DNA of 21,531 bases from Acidobacteriaceae bacterium (lineage in GTDB: Bacteria; Acidobacteriota; Terriglobia; Terriglobales; Acidobacteriaceae), in NCBI GenBank assembly GCA_003165855.1, contig PMXH01000571.1:1-21531 (forward strand), written 5' to 3'. The notes below the pieces were generated by a model. It was not told the origin of the DNA, did not search any database, and was given only the letters and a program-made list of their open reading frames with translations. Below are positions 15,085 through 21,531 of this stretch, in pieces. Made by a program: the position numbers and the translations under genes. How positions within the stretch are numbered: the first letter of the stretch is position 1; the number at the start of each line of letters is the position of its first letter.

Positions 15085-15192
15085 AAGCTAGGTAAGTATC
15101 AGAGTCTGCTGAGTTTAATGCAAGTCAGGCGAGGTCACACGCTGCGCTCGTCGAGACTTGTTCAACCCCAGGAACCCCATCCCTTTCCACGC

Positions 15193-15219
15193 ATTATATT
15201 CTGCACAGAGAACGGGCAA
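15193..15219 (-). promoter_or_regulatory. Candidate sigma-70-type promoter of the heme block
   Basis: On the minus strand an exact TATAAT (15198-15193) is preceded by TTGCCC (15219-15214) with a 15-base spacer, which is short. Predicted transcription would begin near 15186, about 100 bases before the CcsA-like start. The short spacer suggests that an activator is needed. Confidence 0.5.
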
Positions 15220-15247
15220 CGGAGAAACGGCAAGCGTCACGGGTAGA

Positions 15248-15263
15248 TGTGATCTGGATCACA
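15248..15263. promoter_or_regulatory. CRP/FNR-family consensus operator
   Basis: TGTGATCTGGATCACA matches the CRP consensus TGTGA-N6-TCACA exactly and is palindromic except for the two central bases. Its centre is about 70 bases upstream of the predicted start near 15186, close to the -71.5 phasing used by class I activation. It lies just 5 bases past the stop of the 15269-15643 gene. Confidence 0.55.
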
Positions 15264-15268
15264 CCGCC

Positions 15269-15643
15269 CTATTCCACGCCCAGGCTCGCGAGCGCTTCTT
15301 CGAGCCCCGCGGCGTCAATCACCAGGCGGCGGCCATGGGCCTTCACGTCCTCCAGTTCGTCGAAAGCACGGAACAGGCGGAGTTTGGCGGCGGCGTACTG
15401 TTCCGCGTCGGTGAGCGGACGATTGTGAGCCTTAGCCCAGGCCGCCAGCGATTTTTGCGGCAGAAAGACACTCACCGCGTAGGTTATCTTGCGATCGGAA
15501 GTCACGTCGAAGACGAATTCCGTGGCTGACGCTTCGGCGTCGTCTGCCAGCGCTGCTCTCTCACCGACGAAGTAATACTGGTAGACGTATCCCTGAGCAC
15601 CGGCGTAGGTCTTCAGGCGGCGGACGGTCTTCTCCGGAGACAT
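15269..15643 (-). CDS. Conserved-looking hypothetical protein
   Basis: A 124-residue soluble protein I do not recognise. It starts MSPEKTVRRLKTYAGAQGYV. The middle is acidic and strand-like (YQYYFVGERAAL, TEFVFDVTSDRKITYAVSVF). The C-terminal part is helical (LAAWAKAHNRPLTDAEQYAA, LRLFRAFDELEDV). There is no signal peptide, membrane segment or metal motif. Codon use matches its neighbours and the frame is intact. No clear ribosome site precedes the ATG at 15643. It is in the same direction as the heme block, but the promoter elements described above lie between them, so it is probably a separate unit. Confidence 0.7.
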   Translation of the reverse strand: MSPEKTVRRLKTYAGAQGYVYQYYFVGERAALADDAEASATEFVFDVTSDRKITYAVSVFLPQKSLAAWAKAHNRPLTDAEQYAAAKLRLFRAFDELEDVKAHGRRLVIDAAGLEEALASLGVE

Positions 15644-15831
15644 GCGGACATTATGAACGGTTGTGAGTGGTTTGTCTTCGTTCCAAGTCGGACCACATCG
15701 GCCAGGACGCTGATAACCGGCTGACGGCGAGCGGCTAGGACGCCTTACCGAGGCTCGGACAAAGCAATCATGGAGCTAACTTTCTTGCCCAGATTGCCGA
15801 TAGCTTGCATGAAGACGAGCCTTCGCAACAA

Positions 15832-17676
15832 ATGATGCCGCAATGGAATTGGATAGCTCTCGGCGCACTGGCCAGCTTGGTGGTCTACCAGCAGGTCCGC
15901 ATGTACCGGGCTCGTAGCCTGTCGAAGCAGCGCGAAGAGTTGTTTCAGATCGTCACGGAAAACGCGGCCGACATGATTGCGTTGGTGGATATAAAGGGCA
16001 ATCGCCTATACAACAGTCCGGCGTACAAAAGAATCCTCGGTTATTCCGCGGCGGAACTCGGGGAAACCTCTGCGTTCGAACAGATCCACCTTGACGACCG
16101 ATTCAAGGTGCTGGAAGCGGCCCGAGAGGCGCGCAGCACGGGCATCGGAAAAAGACTGGAGTACCGCATCCGCCACAAAGACGGCAGCTGGCGGGTTTTG
16201 GAGTCGCTCGCCAGCACCATCCGGGACGAGAAGGGCGACGTCGCCAAGCTTGTCATCGTCAATCGTGACATCACCGAGCGCAAACAGGCGGAAGAGCAAC
16301 TGGAGCACAACTCGTCTCATGATGCTCTGACTGGGCTGCCGAACCGGCGTCTCTTCCTGGATCGTCTGCGGCACTTGTATGCCCGCGCGCAGCGTAGCCC
16401 GGAGCGCCAATACGCCGTCTTGTTCGTCGATCTGGACGGCTTCAAGGTGTTCAACGACACCATGGGCCCAGCGGTCGGCGATAAGGTGCTCGTCGATATT
16501 GGCCAGCGCCTAGAGGCCTGCTTGCGCCAGGACGATACGATCTCTCGAGTCCAGGACGAACTGCCTGCGATGGACGCCGTTCTGTCCCGGATGGGCGGCG
16601 ACGAATTCACCATTCTGCTGGAAGAAGTCACTAGCCCGAGCCGCGCGATGAGAGTCGCGAAGCGAATCCTCTCCGCCGTGGCCGAGCCTCTCCTGTTGGA
16701 AGGACGCGAGGTGCACACTTCGGCAAGTGTGGGAATCGCTTTGAGCACCATCACGCACAGGCGGGCGGAAGATGTTCTGCAGGATGCCGACGTCGCGATG
16801 CGCCGGGCCAAAGCCATGGGAGGATCCCGCTGTGAGGTCTGTGACGAAGCCATGCACGCCCACGCCGTCAACCGCCTGAAGTTGGAAGCCGAATTGCGCG
16901 AAGCGCTCGAGAAACGCCAGTTCCGCGTGTTCTACCAGCCCATCGTGCAGCTGGAGACCAGGCAGATTACGGGGTTTGAGGCGCTGCTGCGCTGGCAACA
17001 TCCGGAGCAGGGCTTGATTTCTGCGAACAAGTTCCTGGCAGCGGCGGAAGACACGGGACTGCTGGTCGCCACTGGCCAGTGGGTCATTTTGGAGGCATGC
17101 AAGCAATTGCGGGCCTGGGACATAGCGATTCCCGCGATGGAGGCGGTGAACATAAGCGTGAACATTTCCGCCAAGCAGTTGGTCGATCCTCGCTTCGTCA
17201 CCGACTTAAAAGCAACTCTGCGAGAAACCGGGCTTGATCCGTCACGCCTTCAACTGGAGATGACGGAGAGCGTGGCGACTGCCGATGCCAAGGTGACTGC
17301 AAACGTCCTCTCGCAGCTTAAGCACCTGCGCGTTGGGCTGGTGCTCGATGGTTTTGGGACGGGGATTTCATCTTTGAGCGGGCTGCGGCAACTGGAGGTG
17401 CAAACACTGAAGATCGGCCGTTCCCTGGTGGGCGGAATGCTAGTCGACCGCGCTGCTCGTGACCTGGTGGAGCTGATTGTCCTGCTGGCGCATAAGTTGA
17501 AATTGAAAGTAATTGCGGAGGGCATTGAATCCATCAAGCAGCTCGACCACCTCCGTCAGCTCGGTTGTGAACTTGGGCAGGGACATCTGTTCTCCCAGCC
17601 GGTCGAGGCCAAGGCAGCAGAACAACTCTTGCGGGCGCGGAATCCGCTCCCACTCGCCAAAGTGGCGGGAGCGTAA
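15832..17676 (+). CDS. PAS-GGDEF-EAL protein (cyclic-di-GMP signalling) with degenerate EAL site
   Basis: A 614-residue membrane-anchored signalling protein. Domains in order: one N-terminal membrane helix (WIALGALASLVVYQQVRMY); a PAS domain at about residues 35-150 (ELFQIVTENAADMIALVD to VIVNRDITERK); GGDEF at about 160-340 with an intact GGDEF at 255-259; and EAL at about 350-605. The EAL motif itself is present (E383-A-L), as are LEMTES, K527, AEGIES and GQGHLF. DDFGTG, however, reads D506-G507-FGTG and KID reads KIG (G529), so two metal-binding Asp are lost and phosphodiesterase activity is unlikely. About 14 residues (VQDELPAMDAVLSR) are inserted just before GGDEF. The ATG at 15832 is preferred; the frame could also start at a TTG at 15805. 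Neither start has a good ribosome site. Confidence 0.92.
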   Translation: MMPQWNWIALGALASLVVYQQVRMYRARSLSKQREELFQIVTENAADMIALVDIKGNRLYNSPAYKRILGYSAAELGETSAFEQIHLDDRFKVLEAAREARSTGIGKRLEYRIRHKDGSWRVLESLASTIRDEKGDVAKLVIVNRDITERKQAEEQLEHNSSHDALTGLPNRRLFLDRLRHLYARAQRSPERQYAVLFVDLDGFKVFNDTMGPAVGDKVLVDIGQRLEACLRQDDTISRVQDELPAMDAVLSRMGGDEFTILLEEVTSPSRAMRVAKRILSAVAEPLLLEGREVHTSASVGIALSTITHRRAEDVLQDADVAMRRAKAMGGSRCEVCDEAMHAHAVNRLKLEAELREALEKRQFRVFYQPIVQLETRQITGFEALLRWQHPEQGLISANKFLAAAEDTGLLVATGQWVILEACKQLRAWDIAIPAMEAVNISVNISAKQLVDPRFVTDLKATLRETGLDPSRLQLEMTESVATADAKVTANVLSQLKHLRVGLVLDGFGTGISSLSGLRQLEVQTLKIGRSLVGGMLVDRAARDLVELIVLLAHKLKLKVIAEGIESIKQLDHLRQLGCELGQGHLFSQPVEAKAAEQLLRARNPLPLAKVAGA

Positions 17677-17724
17677 ATACGTAGAGCGCGAGCACACTCC
17701 TGCACACCTCGATGCAATCCACAG

Positions 17725-19374
17725 CTACAAAGCTGGGGCCCAATTGCAACGCTCGAGAAAAGTGGGGGGCTCGTAGGTATGTCCTGACGCCAGCCGCTTC
17801 TCTTCTCGGCGCGTGGACCACAACAGAATAGGGCCCAGAACGGCCGCTGTGAGCCGGGCGATGACCGGAAACTCCTTCTCGACTTCGCGGCGCAGTTCGT
17901 GGATCTGCTCACTCACGCCGGGATTCACTGACTTGAATTCGCGCTCCATCACCCAAAGCGCGGCGTTGTAAACGCCAATGCTCTTTTTCACTTGCCGCGT
18001 GAAACGCTCGCGGACGCGGGGGTCGGGATCGTTCTTGTAGCGTTGCCAGCCCAGGAGCATAGTCTGGCACAGCCGATAGAGACTCGGGCCGTTTCGCTCG
18101 AAGTCGCGCCAGAATGCCCAATCCAGAAACCTCTTTGAATCTTCGCGGGAGATCGCGCCGTGCCGGAAATTGAACTTGTATTGCCCGTGGACATCGGCGA
18201 AGTCCACATCGGTCAGCAGCCGGCCCTGATCGGCCATTTCCTTGTAAAGCGGCGTGCCCGGCACCGGCGTGTAGAGCATGAACTGATGGAAGTCAGTCTG
18301 GTAGCTGACCGCCGATTCGATTTCCTCGGCAATGTTGTCTGGCGTGTGGTGCTCGAGTCCGATGATGGTCGAGCCCTGCACTCGTATGCCGTGTTCGCGC
18401 AACTCCCGCGTCAGTTGCCCAATGTCCTCACCTTGCAGCTTCGCATAGCTGGACTTGGGAGATTCCAATCCCATCCACACCCAGGAAATGCCGAGTTCGA
18501 CCAGTTCCAGCATGGTGTATTTTCGAATCGCATTCGCGGAAGCGAAAACCGAAAGCTCCCAACTCTTGCCGGCCTGCTTCATAAGCTCCAGCAAACGCAT
18601 GGCGCGGGTGCGGTGGAGCAGGAAGTTTTCATCCATTACAAAGAAGGAATGCACTTTGAGTTCTGCTTCAATCCCGCACATCACAGCAAAGAGTTCATCC
18701 CCGGTCTCGTAAAAGTTGACGAACTTTCCTTTGCCGCCAAAAAAAGCCGAGGTCGTACAGAAATTGCATCCCATGGGGCAGCCGACCGACGGAATAATGG
18801 TCGCGGCCGTCCCGCCTTTGCGCTGCGGCAGACGCACTCCCATGATGCGGGTCTGCAGACCGGAAACAATCGCGGGATGGTGAATCGGCGCGTGCTCGTC
18901 TTCGCCCAGGTACCGCCGCATCCAGGAAATACCTTCCCCGCGTACGATGTGGTCGGCATCGATCATCGTTTCCAGGTCAGGGACGGCCGCTACATGTCCG
19001 CCCACCACGATCACCGAATCCGGAGACAGTTCGCGCACCATGCGGCACATCTCCCGGACCTTCAGAACATTCACGATGATCGAAGAGATCCCCACGATGT
19101 CGTAGTGGTTCGTGGTTAACTCACGGGCAAAGGCTTCGCGCGTGGGAAAATCCAGCACGCTGCACGGCGCAGTGATATTTGCCTGGATCATCATGATGCC
19201 CCAGGAGCGATGAAACATGCGCAGCGAGAAGCTGCCTTGCGCGCGGGTGACCTGGTTGTGATACAGCTCCATCGGATTGATGGAGCGGCTGCCGAATTCA
19301 TCGTCCTGCGCATACGGCCCGAAAACCGAACTCAACAGCACGCGAGCGTTACTTCCGTTGGGATGAGTTTCCAT
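17725..19374 (-). CDS. B12-binding-domain-type radical SAM protein
   Basis: A 549-residue radical SAM enzyme. Residues about 55-160 resemble the cobalamin-binding Rossmann domain (HYDIVGISSIIVNVLKVREM, VIVVGGHVAAVPDLE, HIVRGEGI), but the DxHxxG cobalamin-ligand motif is not seen. The cluster motif CPMGCNFC (C199, C203, C206) binds the SAM [4Fe-4S] cluster. The barrel follows, with SFFVMDENFLL, ISWVWMGLES, VQGSTIIGLEHHTPDNIAEE and MLYTPVPGTPLYKEM. The C-terminal 150 residues form a helical domain of unknown role (DFERNGPSLYRLCQTMLLGW and beyond). Relatives act in methylations and rearrangements, including hopanoid-type methylases; no substrate can be read from this sequence. A repeat-bearing control region lies upstream. 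No strong ribosome site precedes the ATG. Confidence 0.9.
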   Translation of the reverse strand: METHPNGSNARVLLSSVFGPYAQDDEFGSRSINPMELYHNQVTRAQGSFSLRMFHRSWGIMMIQANITAPCSVLDFPTREAFARELTTNHYDIVGISSIIVNVLKVREMCRMVRELSPDSVIVVGGHVAAVPDLETMIDADHIVRGEGISWMRRYLGEDEHAPIHHPAIVSGLQTRIMGVRLPQRKGGTAATIIPSVGCPMGCNFCTTSAFFGGKGKFVNFYETGDELFAVMCGIEAELKVHSFFVMDENFLLHRTRAMRLLELMKQAGKSWELSVFASANAIRKYTMLELVELGISWVWMGLESPKSSYAKLQGEDIGQLTRELREHGIRVQGSTIIGLEHHTPDNIAEEIESAVSYQTDFHQFMLYTPVPGTPLYKEMADQGRLLTDVDFADVHGQYKFNFRHGAISREDSKRFLDWAFWRDFERNGPSLYRLCQTMLLGWQRYKNDPDPRVRERFTRQVKKSIGVYNAALWVMEREFKSVNPGVSEQIHELRREVEKEFPVIARLTAAVLGPILLWSTRREEKRLASGHTYEPPTFLERCNWAPAL

Positions 19375-19440
19375 AATGATTGATGTATGGAGCGTACCGT
19401 CTCAAGGAAAATTTCGCGGTGATCTCGGATACACATTACG

Positions 19441-19485
19441 AAACTATTACACTGCGACAAAACTATTACACACGCACTAAAGTGC
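19441..19485 (-). promoter_or_regulatory. Direct repeats and small palindrome upstream of the radical SAM gene
   Basis: AAACTATTACAC occurs exactly twice (19441-19452 and 19460-19471), 19 bases apart, followed by the palindrome GCACT-AA-AGTGC (19474-19485). The set lies 67-111 bases upstream of the radical SAM ATG. A weak leftward -35-like TTGTCG (19460-19455) and TAATGT (19438-19433) overlap it, so it could be an operator. The repressor or activator is unknown. Confidence 0.45.
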
Positions 19486-19565
19486 AGCTTCGAGAGCAAG
19501 ATCGTTCTTAATGCGCAATGAGTGGACTCGGAAGGATCCCGTCTCGCCCGCGATATTGGGACTGC

Positions 19566-20501
19566 TTATCTGCTGCCGTTTCCCGGGGAAACAACTCGGC
19601 CGTATTCCGAGGCGCGACTGAGACGATCGAACATGCGCCAGGCGTCGAGTGAAATCTTACTGATGGCTTGTTCGCCATCGCGTTCGTTGGCCAGGAACGC
19701 CGTCATCACGCAAATCACATAGGGCCGGCCTTCGACGAAGACGATGCCGGAGTCATTGCGCACGCCTTCGAGTGCTCCCGGCTTGTTGGAGATCCTAACG
19801 CCGGCGGGCAAGTCGCGGGGGATCCACGAATCCTTGTTCGTGCTCAGGACCGTGAAGAAATCGTCGGCCGATGCCTGGTTGAGCAGCTTCCCACGGTAGA
19901 TGGATTCGAGCAGTGTCATCATCTCGCGCGGAGTGGAAATGTTTTCGCGGCCTTGCTTGGCGGCGTCGAGGTCCATCATCTTGCGGCGCAGGAGAGTGTG
20001 CGCGAGTCCGAGCGAACCAAGCATGGCATTGACGTTCTCCATGCGGACGCGGTCGATCAACACGTTGGTGGCGGAGTTGTCACTGACTGCGATCATCATC
20101 GTGGCAAGATCGCGCAGCGTGAGGCGGGTGACGCCGGGAGTGAGCCCTCCCATGATGTCGCTGTCGGGGACGAGATCGGAAGCCTGCACGGTATAGAAGT
20201 CGGCGAGCTTGAGCTTGCCTTGCTGCGCCTGGAGATACAGATCGGCGAGAACTGCAATCTTAATTGAACTGGCCTGAGCAAACACTTCATTTTCGTGAAG
20301 GAAGAACTGATCGCCGGTTTTGAGGTCTTCGATGGCGACGCCCATCACGCCATCGAGGTGCTGATCGACATCGTGGATGGAGGATTCGAGTTTTTGCCAG
20401 AGGACTTTCTGTTTCTCCGGCGACGGAGTGAACCGCGTTGAGGATTGAGCCTGCGCGAGTGCGGTAGTGAGAAGAAGTACAAAGCAGACGGAATGTTTCA
20501 A
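19566..20501 (-). CDS. Class A beta-lactamase-like serine hydrolase with altered motifs
   Basis: A 311-residue exported protein. The start is the TTG at 20501, supported by a perfect GGAGG seven bases upstream. The signal peptide is MKHSVCFVLLLTTALAQAQS. Class A landmarks present are SxxK (S78-K81 in QASSIKIAVLADL) and SDN (S140-D141-N142). The third box reads K240-P241-G242 (SNKPGALEGVRNDSGIV) instead of KTG or KSG. No ExxLN omega-loop glutamate is apparent; the region reads RRKMMDLDAAKQGRENISTP. These changes fit the wider beta-lactamase2 group of uncharacterised serine hydrolases, so antibiotic hydrolysis is not assured. The gene follows the GalT-like gene by 39 bases in the same direction, so they may be co-transcribed. 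Confidence 0.88.
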   Translation of the reverse strand: MKHSVCFVLLLTTALAQAQSSTRFTPSPEKQKVLWQKLESSIHDVDQHLDGVMGVAIEDLKTGDQFFLHENEVFAQASSIKIAVLADLYLQAQQGKLKLADFYTVQASDLVPDSDIMGGLTPGVTRLTLRDLATMMIAVSDNSATNVLIDRVRMENVNAMLGSLGLAHTLLRRKMMDLDAAKQGRENISTPREMMTLLESIYRGKLLNQASADDFFTVLSTNKDSWIPRDLPAGVRISNKPGALEGVRNDSGIVFVEGRPYVICVMTAFLANERDGEQAISKISLDAWRMFDRLSRASEYGRVVSPGNGSR

Positions 20502-20540
20502 GGGAGAACCTCCGAGCCAGGTCTCGTGCTGAACTTCTCC

Positions 20541-21530
20541 TCAGCCGTCAATCTTCGCCTCGCGCAACTGCTTGACCGCGGTCTCGGAGCTGACCGGCGA
20601 GTAATAAACCTCCTTGAAGGTGTACGAACGCGCCTTGGCCGCGACCACGGGCATGATCTCGATGTGCCAGTGGTAGTCGTCGTCAATCGTCTTCCAATAG
20701 CCGAGAGTTTTGGAAGGATGCAAGCTGTTGGGCGAGGTGTGCAGCACCAGATGGAAACCTTCCGTGACGGTGAGAATTCTCTGCAAGGTGCGGCGCAGCA
20801 GTGCGGCAAGATTGATCCGCAACCCCGGCTTCGACAGTCCCGTGCGCTCGAATGAGGCCTCGTGATTGCGGGGCATGATCCAGGTTTCGTAAGGCACGCG
20901 CGGGGCGTAGGGCCCGAGCGCGACATAATCGCCGCGAGCTTCGATCACGCGCGAAGCCTGACGCTCCTCCTGCGCGAGAATGTCGCAGAAGACGCAGCGC
21001 TCCTTGGCGACAAAATACTCACGCCCGGCCCGCAATTCGTAAAGCACGCGCCGCGGCACGAACATCGTTGCGGTGAGCTGCGAAGTGGGATGGCTGAATT
21101 CCTGTCCGGCGCTGGGCCCGTAGTCCTTGTAGAGACTGACGTACTTGACGCGCGCGTCGTGCTTGAGATCCATGATGCGCTCGGCGGCGAGACGCAGGAA
21201 CTGGCCGATCTCATCGTCGCTGGCATTCCAGAGCTGGCGGTCATGCCTGGGATTCTCGACCAGAACTTCATGAGCGCCAACCGAGCTCATGCGGTCGTAA
21301 ATGCCATCGCCGCGGCGCCCGGGCTCGCCTTCAATGTGATACAGCGGCGTGGGATGCACCACCGAGCGCGCCGACCAGGCGCTCGAACTGGGGGTTGCGG
21401 AGATGACCTGCAGCGACTGGGCGGAATCCGGGCAAAAAAGGCAGGCAGTTTCAGGGCGTGGCGAGCTTTCGGCCGGGTCATCTCCCGTCATGACCCAGGA
21501 ACGGGTGATGGGATCTTTGCGGAGTTCCAT
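20541..21530 (-). CDS. galT: Galactose-1-phosphate uridylyltransferase-like protein (HIT superfamily)
   Basis: A 329-residue protein of the GalT family, which swaps UMP between UDP-glucose and galactose-1-phosphate in the Leloir pathway. Seen: the start MELRKDPITRSWVM, zinc-type cysteines CLFC (C30, C33), EVLVENPRHDRQLW, VSLYKDYGPSAGQEFSHPTS, a second pair CVFCDIL, VPYETWIMPRNHEASFE, and the C-terminal HWHIEIMP. In known enzymes the nucleophile is the second His of HPHxQ. Here that segment reads H147-P-T149-S-Q, with threonine in place of the nucleophile. The protein may therefore be a related HIT enzyme rather than a true GalT. The ATG at 21530 sits at the window edge, so an earlier start cannot be excluded, although the sequence begins as family members do. 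Confidence 0.82.
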   Translation of the reverse strand: MELRKDPITRSWVMTGDDPAESSPRPETACLFCPDSAQSLQVISATPSSSAWSARSVVHPTPLYHIEGEPGRRGDGIYDRMSSVGAHEVLVENPRHDRQLWNASDDEIGQFLRLAAERIMDLKHDARVKYVSLYKDYGPSAGQEFSHPTSQLTATMFVPRRVLYELRAGREYFVAKERCVFCDILAQEERQASRVIEARGDYVALGPYAPRVPYETWIMPRNHEASFERTGLSKPGLRINLAALLRRTLQRILTVTEGFHLVLHTSPNSLHPSKTLGYWKTIDDDYHWHIEIMPVVAAKARSYTFKEVYYSPVSSETAVKQLREAKIDG

Positions 21531-21531
21531 G

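Noticed and set aside
18160..19119. 319-codon open frame on the plus strand opposite the radical SAM gene
   Set aside because: It is a shadow of the well-supported radical SAM frame; the translation is His/Arg-rich and matches no known domain.
19566..20501. Calling this an antibiotic-resistance gene
   Set aside because: The KPG box and missing Glu166 make hydrolysis of beta-lactams uncertain, and the neighbours do not suggest a resistance island.
1..21531. Search for tRNA, rRNA, CRISPR repeats, transposases, phage genes or a toxin-antitoxin pair
   Set aside because: None was recognisable by reading; the repeats found are inverted or short-word arrays without CRISPR spacing, and no mobile-element enzyme is encoded.

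Overview
The window reads as chromosomal DNA from a GC-rich bacterium, most likely an acidobacterium (Acidobacteriota, Koribacter/Terriglobia-like). This is inferred from family resemblance and repeat style, not from a marker gene. The supporting signs are a heme gene cluster headed by a CcsA/HemX-type membrane protein, a PD40-propeller S9 peptidase, a small secreted protein of a type I associate with acidobacteria, and several intergenic inverted repeats. No rRNA, tRNA, CRISPR array, phage or transposase gene was seen. Most of the window looks like ordinary housekeeping chromosome.

Layout. Positions 1-1355 hold a partial inositol-phosphate synthase and a small membrane protein (both -). Positions 1683-5654 hold small accessory genes: a secreted protein (+), a GAF-ANTAR regulator (-), an internally deleted SDR (+), a secreted hypothetical (-), an NTF2/SnoaL-like protein (+), a DedA membrane protein (-) and a short hypothetical (-). 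Three structured intergenic repeats sit between them. Positions 5759-8983 hold endonuclease III (+), whose N-terminus is encoded by repeat-like DNA, then a roughly 246-bp nested inverted-repeat element, then a secreted S9 peptidase (+).

Positions 8984-15084 form one minus-strand block for heme synthesis: CcsA/HemX-like, hemA, ung, hemC, a DUF4442 hot-dog protein, a PaiB-like FMN-binding protein and hemD. HemA makes glutamate-1-semialdehyde from Glu-tRNA, HemC makes hydroxymethylbilane and HemD cyclises it to uroporphyrinogen III. A consensus CRP/FNR-type palindrome and an exact TATAAT lie upstream of the block, and a predicted intrinsic terminator sits between ung and hemC.

Positions 15269-21530 hold a conserved hypothetical (-), a PAS-GGDEF-EAL protein (+), a B12-binding-type radical SAM protein (-), a class A beta-lactamase-like serine hydrolase (-) and a GalT-like protein (-). 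Several of these have changed catalytic residues: the EAL domain lost two metal-binding Asp, the beta-lactamase-like protein has KPG for KTG and no visible Glu166, and the GalT-like protein has HPTSQ where HPHSQ is expected. I found no clear undescribed multi-gene system. The strongest leads are the heme-operon control region, the inverted short-word arrays and the altered active sites.
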